Below are positions 17,063 through 24,366 of a stretch of DNA of 64,000 nucleotides, piece after piece. The number at the start of each line of letters is the position of its first letter. Within the stretch, counting starts at the first letter, position 1. Under the pieces are notes generated by a model. It saw only the letters and a list, made by a program, of their open reading frames with translations, was not told where the DNA came from and made no database searches. The DNA comes from Arthrobacter sulfonylureivorans (GTDB taxonomy: Bacteria; Actinomycetota; Actinomycetes; Actinomycetales; Micrococcaceae): the NCBI GenBank assembly GCA_004000035.1, contig RJAE01000005.1, positions 62,001 through 126,000 on the forward strand. Reading direction: 5' to 3'. The translations under genes and the position numbers were made by a program.

Positions 17063-18658
17063 CTACAGGTCTGCCAGTACGCTGCCGGGGTTTTCGATGG
17101 CGTCCGCGACGTAGCGCAGGAAGCCTCCGGCCGTGCCGCCGTCGCACACCCGGTGGTCGAAGGCCAGCACCAGTTCGGTGACCTTCCGGACGGCCAGCTC
17201 GCCGTTGACCACCCAGGGCTTGTCGATGATCCGGCCGACGCCGAGGATCGCCACCTCGGGGTAATTGATGATGGCGGCGCTGCCGTCCACGCCGAAGACG
17301 CCATAGTTGTTCAGCGTGAAGGTACCGCTGGTCAGCTCGGCGGGCGTGGCCTTGCCGTCACGCGCGACGGCGGTGAGCCGCCTGATCTCGGTGTCCAGTT
17401 GGCGGGCGCTGAGCTTGTGGGCATTGCGGACGCTCGGCACCATCAACCCGCGGTCGGTCTGGGCGGCGAAGCCCAGGTTGACGCCGTCGAAGCCAACGAT
17501 CTCCTCGCCTTCCAACCGGGTGTTCAGCTCCGGATACTTGGCCAGGCCGGCCAGCACGAACCTGGCGATGAAGGCCAGCAGGCCCGGGGTGTTCTCCGGG
17601 TCGCGCCGCTTGAGGTCGGCGCGCATCTGCAGCAGCGCCGTGGCATCCACGTCCACCCAGACGGTGGCTTCGGGGATTTCCGTGCGGCTGCGCGACATCG
17701 CCTGAGCCACCGTCTTGCGGACGCCTTTCATCGGCGTACGGGCAGAGATGCCGAGGCCGGTGCGGGCGTCGGTGCCGAAGGCCGCGCCGTCAGTGGTCGA
17801 CGGAGGCGCGCCAGCGCCGAGTAGAGACCGGTCGACCACCGGGGTAGCTCCGGCGAGCGCGGCCTCGACGTCCTTGCGCAGGATCATCCCGTCGGCGCCG
17901 GTGCCGGAGATGTCAGTCAGACGGAGGCCGGCGTCGCGGGCCAGTTTGCGAACCAGCGGCGAGATGACCAGCGGGGCTGTACTGCTGTCTCTGGTTTCCA
18001 CGCGCTCGCTGGCGCTCGATTGGTCAACCACCGGGGCGCTGTCGGTGGTCGATGGAGGCGCGCCAGCACCGAGTAGAGACCGGTCGGCCACCGGGGAGCT
18101 GTCGGTGGTCGATGGAGGCGCGCCAGCGCCGAGTAGAGACCGGTCGACCACCGGGGCGCTTGCCACGGCAACGCGGCCGGTCTTGGGCTTGCGGGTGCGC
18201 TTGGAGCCGGCCGATCCGCCGGGGGTCCCATAGCCGATCAGCACGTTGCCGGATCCGGACTCCGCCGATTCCTGGTGGGCCGGTTCCTGATGGGCGGGCT
18301 CCTTGATGCCGGCTCGTTCCTCGTTGCGGTAGGCCTCGCCGTCGGGGTGGGCAGGAGTCTCCCCCGGCTGCGGTGCCGATCCAGCGGCACCCGGCGCACC
18401 GTCGTCGTGCACGTAGCCCGGCGCATCCACGGAGATGAGGGGCTTGCCCACATCCATGGTGTCCCCGGCGGCGCCGTGCAGCACGGCGACGGTCCCGGCG
18501 TAGGGGCTGGGCACTTCCACCATGGACTTGGCGGTCTCCACTTCGGCCACCGGCTGGTCCACGCGGATCTCGTCGCCCACCTTGACCAGCCAGTTGACCA
18601 GCTCGGCCTCGGTCAGGCCTTCACCGAGGTCCGGCAGCTTGAACACTTGTCGGGTCAT
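17063..18658 (-). CDS. 2-Oxoacid dehydrogenase E2 (dihydrolipoamide acyltransferase) with repeat-expanded linkers
   Basis: 531 residues. Residues 1-80 are the lipoyl domain, with the lipoylated Lys44 in ETAKSMVEV. Residues 232-270 are the E1/E3-binding domain (VISPLVRKLARDAGL). Residues 305-531 are the catalytic acyltransferase domain ending with DHRVCDGG (His502, Asp506). The two linkers contain repeat-derived blocks: the 17-residue segment VVDRSLLGAGAPPSTTD occurs at about 170-186, 190-206 (V to A at the second residue) and 274-290, and VDQSSASERVETRD at 211-224. They come from palindromic DNA repeats, described separately. Start ATG 18658 lies 2 nt after the E1beta stop and has GGGAGGA upstream. 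Branched-chain substrates are favoured by the adjacent Lrp-type regulator, pyruvate remains possible. No E3 gene is nearby. Confidence 0.92.
   Translation of the reverse strand: MTRQVFKLPDLGEGLTEAELVNWLVKVGDEIRVDQPVAEVETAKSMVEVPSPYAGTVAVLHGAAGDTMDVGKPLISVDAPGYVHDDGAPGAAGSAPQPGETPAHPDGEAYRNEERAGIKEPAHQEPAHQESAESGSGNVLIGYGTPGGSAGSKRTRKPKTGRVAVASAPVVDRSLLGAGAPPSTTDSSPVADRSLLGAGAPPSTTDSAPVVDQSSASERVETRDSSTAPLVISPLVRKLARDAGLRLTDISGTGADGMILRKDVEAALAGATPVVDRSLLGAGAPPSTTDGAAFGTDARTGLGISARTPMKGVRKTVAQAMSRSRTEIPEATVWVDVDATALLQMRADLKRRDPENTPGLLAFIARFVLAGLAKYPELNTRLEGEEIVGFDGVNLGFAAQTDRGLMVPSVRNAHKLSARQLDTEIRRLTAVARDGKATPAELTSGTFTLNNYGVFGVDGSAAIINYPEVAILGVGRIIDKPWVVNGELAVRKVTELVLAFDHRVCDGGTAGGFLRYVADAIENPGSVLADL
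17793..17839 (-). repeat. Palindromic repeat, type I copy A, in frame in E2 linker 2
   Basis: 47 bp bounded by exact inverted ends GTGGTCGAC and GTCGACCAC, with an inner GGCGC/GCGCC hairpin. It encodes E2 residues 274-289 between the E3-binding and catalytic domains. It lies 252 bp (84 codons) from copy B, so the frame is the same. Confidence 0.85.
17992..18031 (-). repeat. Palindromic repeat, type II copy, in frame in E2 linker 1
   Basis: About 40 bp with the core CACGCGCTCGCTGGCGCTCG, shared exactly with the copy at 24282-24322 between paaE and paaG. Its outer ends have diverged (GGTTTCC, GGTCAACCAC). It encodes VDQSSASERVET in E2. Confidence 0.8.
18045..18151 (-). repeat. Palindromic repeats, type I copies B and C in 60-bp tandem, E2 linker 1
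   Basis: Copy B is 18045-18091 and copy C is 18105-18151, an exact 60-bp period. Each is 47 bp with GTGGTCGAT at one end; copy C keeps GTCGACCAC at the other while copy B has GTCGGCCAC. They encode residues 170-185 and 190-205. The 60-bp step equals 20 codons and preserves the frame. Confidence 0.85.
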
Positions 18659-18660
18659 GG

Positions 18661-19710
18661 CTATGCGTCCTCCCACTGCAGTTCGTCCACGGCATCCAGG
18701 ATGCGGTCCACGCTGGGCAAGTAGAAGTGCTCCAGCTTCGGCGCCGGGTAGGGAATATCGAAACCGGTCACACGCAGGACCGGGGCGGCGAGCGAGTGGA
18801 AACAGCGTTCCTGCACCCGCGCCACGATTTCCGAGGCAACCGAGGCGAAGCCGGGGGCTTCGGCGACAACGACGGCACGGCCGGTCTTGCGCACCGACGC
18901 CATCACGGTTTCGTCGTCGAACGGGACGATGGAGCGGATGTCGATCACCTCCAGCGAGCGGCCTTCCTCGGCGGCGGCTGCCGCTGCCTTCATCACGGTG
19001 GACACGGACGGTCCGTAGGTGATCAGCGTGGCGTCGGTTCCCTCCCGGGCGATGACGGCGCGCCCGATGCTGGAGTCGGCGGGCGCGGCCGTCGGCTCGG
19101 GCCCATCGGTCCGATCCAGCGCCGGGGTCCCCCAGCGCGACTGCAGGGCCTCAAGGTCCAGTTGCTCCTTGGAGAAGTAGAGCTTCTTCGGCTCCAGGAA
19201 CACCACCGGGTCCGGGAAGCGGATCGCTTCCCGGAGCATGGTGTAGGCGTCCTCCACGGTGGCCGGCGCCACCACGGTCAGCCCGGGGGTGTGCGCGTAG
19301 TAGGACTCGGAGGAGTCGCAGTGGTGCTCCACTCCGCCGATTCCGCCGGCGTACGGGATGCGGATGACCATCGGCAGCTTGACCTTGCCGCGGGTCCGGT
19401 TCGGCATTTTGGCCACATGCGAGACCACCTGCTCGAACGCGGGGTAGGCGAAGGCGTCGAACTGCATCTCCACCACCGGGCGCAGTCCGTTCATCGCCAT
19501 GCCGATGGCCATGCCCATGATGCCGGATTCGGCCAGCGGGGTGTCGAAGCAGCGTTCCTCGCCGAATCGTTGAGTCAGCCCGTCGGTAATGCGGAAAACC
19601 CCGCCCAGCGGGCCCACATCTTCGCCGAAGACGACGACGGAGCGGTCGGCTTCCATTTCATCGGCCAGTGCCGTGTTCAGCGCCTTGGCGAACGTCATTG
19701 TTGTGCTCAT
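18661..19710 (-). CDS. 2-Oxoacid dehydrogenase E1 component, beta subunit
   Basis: 349 residues, the normal size. Transketolase-like pyrimidine-binding features are clear: VVVFGEDVGPLGGVFRITDGL near residue 25, DTPLAESGIMGMAIGMAMNG, EMQFDAFAYPAFEQ, RIPYAGGIGGVEHHCDS, and AEAPGFASVASEI in the C-terminal half. Together with the alpha subunit it binds thiamine diphosphate and decarboxylates a 2-oxoacid, passing the acyl group to E2 Lys44. The ATG has AAGGAC upstream and lies 24 nt from the E1alpha stop; E2 follows after 2 nt. Confidence 0.93.
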   Translation of the reverse strand: MSTTMTFAKALNTALADEMEADRSVVVFGEDVGPLGGVFRITDGLTQRFGEERCFDTPLAESGIMGMAIGMAMNGLRPVVEMQFDAFAYPAFEQVVSHVAKMPNRTRGKVKLPMVIRIPYAGGIGGVEHHCDSSESYYAHTPGLTVVAPATVEDAYTMLREAIRFPDPVVFLEPKKLYFSKEQLDLEALQSRWGTPALDRTDGPEPTAAPADSSIGRAVIAREGTDATLITYGPSVSTVMKAAAAAAEEGRSLEVIDIRSIVPFDDETVMASVRKTGRAVVVAEAPGFASVASEIVARVQERCFHSLAAPVLRVTGFDIPYPAPKLEHFYLPSVDRILDAVDELQWEDA

Positions 19711-19734
19711 GGTGTGTCCTTCGGTGGGCGGCGG

Positions 19735-20895
19735 TCAGGCCGACTCGCGCGAGAGTTCGTCGCGCAGCATGGCGGCCTGCTCGCGCAGCTGGCTGGTCTT
19801 TTCGGTGAAGACGAACCGGAACAGGTCCTCCGGGTCCACTTCGGTCTCGGCATTGAGGCCGTCGCGCATCTGGGCGGCCACGGTTTCGGCCCGGCCGGCG
19901 ATCTCCTCTTCCAGCTCCTCGGTCAGGACGTTCAGCTCCTTCAGGTAGGCCCGCAGGCGCACCAGCGGGTCCTTGGGCGCCCACTCGGCCACTTCGTCGT
20001 CGGTGCGGTAGCGGGTCGCGTCGTCGGCGTTGGTATGCGACTGCATCCGGTACGTGTGCGCCTCCACCAGGGCCGGGCCGCCGCCCTGCCGCGCGCGGTC
20101 CACCGCCTTGCCCAGCACGGCCAGCAGCGCGGCGGTATCGTTGCCGTCCACGCGCTCGCCCGGCATGCCGTAACCGATGGCCTTATGCGCCAGCGACGGC
20201 GCCACGGTCTGCTTGTTCAGCGGAACGGAGATGGCGTACTGGTTGTTCTGCACGAAGAACACCACCGGCAGGTGGAACACGGCGGCGAAGTTCAGCGCCT
20301 CGTGGAAGTCGCCTTCGCTGGTGGCCCCGTCACCGCAGAGAGCGACGACGACGGTGTCCTCGCCTTTGAGTTTGGCCGCATGGGCCACGCCTACGGCGTG
20401 CAGCAGCTGGGTGGCCAGCGGCGTGGCCTGGATGGAGACCTTGTGCTCGTACGGGTCGTAGCCGCTGTGCCAGTCCCCCTGCAGCAGGGTCAGTGTCTGC
20501 ACCGGGTCAACGCCCTTGGCGATCACGGCCACGGTGTCGCGGTAGGTCGGAAACAGCCAGTCGTCCGCGCCGATGCAGAGCGCGGAGGCCACCTGGCAGG
20601 CTTCCTGCCCGTGCGAGGACGGGTAGACGGCCAGCCGGCCCTGGCGGACCAGGGCATTGGCTTGGTCGTTGACGCGGCGGCCCACCACCAGCTCGCGGTA
20701 GGCCTTCAGCAGGGCCTCGCCGTCGGGCAGCGGGTACTTGTCGTTGTGCACATGCAGGCCGTCCGGATCCACCAGCTGCACGGGTTGGCCGGAGGGCAGC
20801 ATGTAGGCCTCTGCGGTGACCGGATCGTCCATGCCGGCGCGGCGGGACGGATCGGCCATCGATCCCTCGATCGGGTTACCGGTTGAGATAGTCAT
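19735..20895 (-). CDS. 2-Oxoacid dehydrogenase E1 component, alpha subunit
   Basis: 386 residues from ATG 20895, preceded by GAGGGAG. The thiamine diphosphate motif is GDGATSEGDFHEALNFAA near residue 185, followed by VVFFVQNNQYAIS and the regulatory-loop-like HTYRMQSHTNADD. Actinobacterial proteins of this type are annotated either as pyruvate or branched-chain 2-oxoacid dehydrogenase. Here the divergent Lrp/AsnC gene and the organisation E1alpha-E1beta-E2 argue for branched-chain oxoacids from Val, Leu and Ile. First gene of the operon. Confidence 0.92.
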   Translation of the reverse strand: MTISTGNPIEGSMADPSRRAGMDDPVTAEAYMLPSGQPVQLVDPDGLHVHNDKYPLPDGEALLKAYRELVVGRRVNDQANALVRQGRLAVYPSSHGQEACQVASALCIGADDWLFPTYRDTVAVIAKGVDPVQTLTLLQGDWHSGYDPYEHKVSIQATPLATQLLHAVGVAHAAKLKGEDTVVVALCGDGATSEGDFHEALNFAAVFHLPVVFFVQNNQYAISVPLNKQTVAPSLAHKAIGYGMPGERVDGNDTAALLAVLGKAVDRARQGGGPALVEAHTYRMQSHTNADDATRYRTDDEVAEWAPKDPLVRLRAYLKELNVLTEELEEEIAGRAETVAAQMRDGLNAETEVDPEDLFRFVFTEKTSQLREQAAMLRDELSRESA

Positions 20896-21023
20896 GGTGT
20901 CTCCCTCGAATCCTTGGTCGGCCGCGGCGGTGTTGCCGCTCTTGCCGGGCCGCCCGGCCATACTGCGGGCGTCTCTGCCTGAAGAAACTGTGTAGCTTTA
21001 GTATGGGATTGGGCTACTTTTCG

Positions 21024-21051
21024 TATCCACTTCTGCGGAAAAGCGTGGATA
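21024..21051. promoter_or_regulatory. Candidate Lrp/AsnC operator in the E1alpha/lrp intergenic region
   Basis: TATCCAC (21024-21030) and GTGGATA (21045-21051) form a perfect inverted repeat with centres 21 bp apart, two helical turns. The right arm overlaps GATAAT, a good -10 box for the regulator gene. Binding is inferred from position only. Confidence 0.4.
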
Positions 21052-21124
21052 ATCTGCCTAATTGGCCGTAGCCTTGGAGACAAATTGTAAGTGTGAGCTG
21101 GATAACCCCACGAGGTGTAGACGT

Positions 21125-21586
21125 ATGGCAGAGAGCGCCGCGGTGAAAGTCCCGCAGTTGGACGAGATTGACCGCCGGATCCTGGCGGAGCTGACCCGGG
21201 ACGGCAGGCTGTCCGTGACCGCGGTGGCGGAGAATGTGCACATTTCCCGCGCCCACGCCTACTCGCGGATCTCGCGCCTGACCGAGGGCGGCGTGCTGAC
21301 CAAATTCACCGCCCTGGTGGACCCGATCAAGGCCGGCCTGAAGGCCTCCGCCTACGTGACCCTGAAGCTGCGGCAGCACTCCTGGCGCGAATTGCGCGAG
21401 GCCCTGCGGGCCATCCCCGAGGTACACCACATTGCCTTGGTCGGCGGGAACTTCGACGTCATCCTGCTGGTCCGCGCGGTGGACAACGTGGACCTGCGCC
21501 GGGTCATCTTCGACCAGATCCAATCGATGCCTGGCATCCTGGACACCCAGACGTTCCTGGTCTTCGAGGACCTGGACACCCGCTGA
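21125..21586 (+). CDS. Lrp/AsnC family transcriptional regulator
   Basis: 153 residues from ATG 21125 with GAGGTG about 7 nt upstream. Residues 10-60 are the winged helix (LDEIDRRILAELTRDGRLSV, then a VHISRAHAYSRISRL recognition helix); residues 75-150 are the ligand-binding domain (YVTLKLRQHS, VGGNFDVILLVRA). It is divergent from the 2-oxoacid dehydrogenase operon, with 229 bp between starts, as expected of a BkdR-type regulator that senses a branched-chain amino acid. The ligand is inferred from context. Confidence 0.88.
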   Translation: MAESAAVKVPQLDEIDRRILAELTRDGRLSVTAVAENVHISRAHAYSRISRLTEGGVLTKFTALVDPIKAGLKASAYVTLKLRQHSWRELREALRAIPEVHHIALVGGNFDVILLVRAVDNVDLRRVIFDQIQSMPGILDTQTFLVFEDLDTR

Positions 21587-21638
21587 GCCGACATCAGGAT
21601 CGTCAGCCGTTCCCTCGCCGTCGGCTGCCGTCCTGCTG

Positions 21639-22274
21639 TCAGCCGTCGCCCTCGCTCCTGCGCGCCTCGACGTCGTCCATATTGCCGGTCTCGACCTCGC
21701 CGGCACGTTCGTAGACCAGCCCCACCGCACCCTTCTCGAAGGTGCGGGCCGGGCCGACGAGGCGGAATGCCGCCGGTATAGTGCCGGAGCCAAAGAGCCG
21801 CTTCCCGCTGCCTACCGTGAGCGGATACAGCCAGAGGTTGAGGCGGTCAACCACGTCCTCGGTGAACAACGACTGCAGCAGGTCGCCGCTGCCGAATAGG
21901 TGCACTTCATCATGCCGTTCGCGCAGGTGCGCGGCCGCCATCGCATTCGGCAATACCGTGGTGCCCGCCCACGACGGTTCGGTGAGCTTGGTGGACACGA
22001 CGTACTTCGGCGCCGCGTTGAACTTCGCGGCGATCGGAGAGTCGTCGCCCGCCTTCGGCCAGTAAGCGGCAAAGATGTCGTACGTCTTCCGCCCGAGCAG
22101 CAGCGCATCGATGCGCTCGATGACGGTGACCATCGCCGCCCCGGATTCATCGTCGAAGAACGGCGTTTGCCAGCCGCCATAGCCGAAGCCGTTCTCCGGG
22201 TCCTCTTCGGTCCCGCCCGGCGCCTGGTACACACCGTCGAGGGTGAGGAACATGTTGGCCACGATGATGCCCAT
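21639..22274 (-). CDS. Dihydrofolate reductase family protein (RibD C-terminal fold)
   Basis: 211 residues. The N-terminus IVANMFLTLDGVYQAPGG and later LLLGRKTYDIFAAYWP, HLFGSGDLLQSL and LYPLTVGSGKRLF match the RibD C-terminal domain, an NADPH-binding reductase fold. These proteins are common singletons in Actinobacteria with no known substrate. GGAGGAGG precedes the ATG. A second member of the family lies at 51629-52210. The last 25 residues are acidic and Arg-rich and probably unstructured. Confidence 0.85.
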   Translation of the reverse strand: MGIIVANMFLTLDGVYQAPGGTEEDPENGFGYGGWQTPFFDDESGAAMVTVIERIDALLLGRKTYDIFAAYWPKAGDDSPIAAKFNAAPKYVVSTKLTEPSWAGTTVLPNAMAAAHLRERHDEVHLFGSGDLLQSLFTEDVVDRLNLWLYPLTVGSGKRLFGSGTIPAAFRLVGPARTFEKGAVGLVYERAGEVETGNMDDVEARRSEGDG

Positions 22275-22454
22275 CGGTCATCCCTCCTCCGGCGCTGGGC
22301 GGCTGCCCGACGCGCCGTTCCATCCTGCTCGCGCCGCCGCACGGTTGTCCAGCCCCCGGCACATCGCGGCGGCCCTGGCAACGGGCCTCCATCGCGGCTC
22401 CCATGCGGCGCCGCGAATTTGCCCCCACCGAAGCGCGCTGCCGCCGTGTTGAAT

Positions 22455-23435
22455 CTAGGTTGGCCCGATGCCGAAGCGGCCCGGCTGCACCAGGTTCCGC
22501 GGAGCCTGGCCGGCGGCGACGGCCGCCAATTGCTCCTTGAGAAGCTGGACGATCCGTGGTTCGAACGCCGTGGAGTCGCCGCCCAGATGCGGGGTGATCA
22601 ACGCGTTGGCGGCCCGCCACAAGGGGTGGTCCGGTGGCAGGGGTTCGGGATCGGTGACATCCAGCGCGCAGCTCAGCCGGCCGGAGACAACTTCAGCGGT
22701 CAAGGCCTCCGTGTCCACCACCGGCCCGCGCGCAACGTTGACCACCAGTGCGCCGTCCGGGAGAGCTGTCAGTACCGCGGCATCGATCAATCCGCGGGTG
22801 GCTTCCGTCAGCGGTGTGATGACGACCAACACCTCGTGGGAAGCGGCAAGCTCCTGCAAGTCTTCGGTGCCGTGGATGTGGCCCTCGTTGTCGTCGCGGG
22901 CGTGGGTCCCGACCCGGGTCAGCTGCACTTCGAACGGTTCCAGGCGGCGCGCGATTTCCCGGCCGATGCCGCCCACGCCCACCAGCAGGACCTTCCGGTC
23001 TGCCAAGGACAGCCGGCGCTCATGGCGCCACCGTCCCTCGGGCTGGTCCCGCGCGGCCACGTCGATTCCGCGCAACGAGGCGAGCATCAGGCCGACGGCG
23101 AGTTCGGCGGTGGAGGCGGCATGCACTCCGGCGGCGCTGGCGATCGCGACGTCCGGACCGACAACGGCGGCGATGCCGTCGACGCCGGTGGTCTGGGTCT
23201 GCACCAGCTTCAGGTTTTTCAGCTTGGCCAGGAGCGGGAGGGCGCCTGCCACGTCTGGATACGGCAGCACGACGGCGTCGATTTCGTCCAGCCGGGCACC
23301 GTCGGGCTCGCCGTCGAAATCCCACGTGACGGCCCGTATTCCGGCAGGAAGCGGTCCCAACGCCGACAACAAATCCCGGTTCGGGATGGCAACAGTCCAG
23401 TGAGCCGCCGTTGCGGCGGTCGGTTTGGTGCTCAT
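22455..23435 (-). CDS. D-isomer-specific 2-hydroxyacid dehydrogenase family protein
   Basis: 326 residues from ATG 23435 (the frame is open another 70 codons upstream without homology). The Rossmann motif LLVGVGGIGREIARRL is near residue 150; catalytic features are NVARGPVVDTEAL (Arg), DVTDPEPLPPDHPLW (Glu) and ITPHLGGD (His). It would reduce a 2-oxoacid with NAD(P)H. The adjacent 2-oxoacid dehydrogenase operon makes a link possible but unproven. It is separated from paaG downstream by a terminator. Confidence 0.85.
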   Translation of the reverse strand: MSTKPTAATAAHWTVAIPNRDLLSALGPLPAGIRAVTWDFDGEPDGARLDEIDAVVLPYPDVAGALPLLAKLKNLKLVQTQTTGVDGIAAVVGPDVAIASAAGVHAASTAELAVGLMLASLRGIDVAARDQPEGRWRHERRLSLADRKVLLVGVGGIGREIARRLEPFEVQLTRVGTHARDDNEGHIHGTEDLQELAASHEVLVVITPLTEATRGLIDAAVLTALPDGALVVNVARGPVVDTEALTAEVVSGRLSCALDVTDPEPLPPDHPLWRAANALITPHLGGDSTAFEPRIVQLLKEQLAAVAAGQAPRNLVQPGRFGIGPT

Positions 23436-23454
23436 GGAGCCATCCTGCCAGAGC

Positions 23455-23485
23455 CTGAGAGGCCAGGCAGTCGTCGGCCTCTCAG
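23455..23485 (-). terminator. 10-bp hairpin ending the paaABCDE-paaG operon
   Basis: CTGAGAGGCC pairs exactly with GGCCTCTCAG across an 11-nt loop. The promoter-side arm overlaps the paaG stop codon, so it directly ends this operon. Confidence 0.7.
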
Positions 23486-24255
23486 CCCTTGAAGACTGGC
23501 TTGCGCTTCTCTTGGAAAGCTTTGAAACCTTCGGCATAGTCGTCGCTCTTGCAGAGCCGGCCCTGAGCGGCGTTCTCCTCTTCGGTGGCCAGCCACAGGC
23601 CCAGCCGCTGGTCGCGGATATTGGCCACCAGCTCCTTGGAAGCACGGAACGCGCCGGTGGCGCCCTGCGCGACCTTGCCGACGATGTTACGGGTGGTCTC
23701 CAGCAGTTCGTCCGCCGGCATGGCGCGGCTGAACAGCCCCGCCTTCACCGCTTCTTCGCCGCTCATCAGCTCGGCGGTGTAGATCAGGTCCAGGGTGCGG
23801 TGCGCGCCGAGCCGCTCGGTGAACAGCCAGTGCCCGCCCGAGTCCAGAGTTGCCCCCAGATTGGCGAACGGGGAACCGATCTTCGCCGAATCGGCAACGT
23901 ACACCACGTCCGTGGCGATCAGCAGGCCTAGCCCGACGCCGAGCGCGGCCCCCTGCGCGGCGGCGAAGGTGGGAGCGGGGAATTCCGCCATTTTGCGCAG
24001 CACCGGGGTGACGACGCCGGAGAGGTAGCCGTAGGCATCGTCAGAGGCAGGATCCACCTGGGAGATGTCGCGGCCGGCGCAGAACCCGCGACCCTCGCCG
24101 CGGAGCAACAGCGCACGCACGCCGGCGGCAGCGGCGTCGTCGTATGCCTTGCCCAGATCCATCACGGCCTGCTCATCCAGGGCGTTCATTTTGCCCGGCG
24201 CATTAAGCACCACTTCGGCAACGTTGTCCTCGATGGACAGTTCGATCATGCTCAT
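23482..24255 (-). CDS. paaG: PaaG-type 2-(1,2-epoxy-1,2-dihydrophenyl)acetyl-CoA isomerase
   Basis: 257 residues from ATG 24255 (GAGAGGAA upstream). It is a crotonase: GRGFCAGRDIS is the first oxyanion-hole strand near residue 60 and AAQGAALGVGLGLLIATD the second. At the position where hydratases carry a catalytic Glu it reads LGATLDSGGHW, close to the PDSGG of PaaG isomerases, which use Asp. With paaABCDE directly upstream the best reading is PaaG, which turns ring-epoxide phenylacetyl-CoA into the oxepin. The frame continues 32 codons upstream through a palindromic repeat, not part of the protein. Confidence 0.8.
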   Translation of the reverse strand: MSMIELSIEDNVAEVVLNAPGKMNALDEQAVMDLGKAYDDAAAAGVRALLLRGEGRGFCAGRDISQVDPASDDAYGYLSGVVTPVLRKMAEFPAPTFAAAQGAALGVGLGLLIATDVVYVADSAKIGSPFANLGATLDSGGHWLFTERLGAHRTLDLIYTAELMSGEEAVKAGLFSRAMPADELLETTRNIVGKVAQGATGAFRASKELVANIRDQRLGLWLATEEENAAQGRLCKSDDYAEGFKAFQEKRKPVFKG

Positions 24256-24281
24256 GCGTGGTTCCTCTCGGGTCCGCTGGC

Positions 24282-24352
24282 GTGGTCTCCACGCGCTCGC
24301 TGGCGCTCGCTTGGTCGACCACCGGTATCGTACGCTTGCTTGGTCGACCACC
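24282..24352. repeat. Palindromic repeat, type II copy plus partial copy, between paaE and paaG
   Basis: 24282-24322 is a 41-bp element bounded by GTGGTC and GACCAC, with the same core as the E2 copy at 17992. A partial copy (TACGCTTGCTTGGTCGACCA region, 24331-24352) follows directly. It fills most of the 111-bp gap between paaE and paaG. Confidence 0.75.
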
Positions 24353-24366
24353 GGGTGAAATCGTTG

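Noticed and set aside
17793-18151. Repeats in the E2 gene considered as a CRISPR array
   Set aside because: Only three copies with irregular distance, no unique spacers of constant size, coding in frame, and no cas genes.
18727-20886. A 719-codon plus-strand frame opposite E1alpha/E1beta
   Set aside because: It is the reverse of two well-supported genes and has no motif; long shadow frames are expected at this GC content.
23482-24351. 32-codon N-terminal extension of paaG
   Set aside because: The extension is translated from the palindromic repeat; ATG 24255 has a ribosome binding site and begins the crotonase fold.
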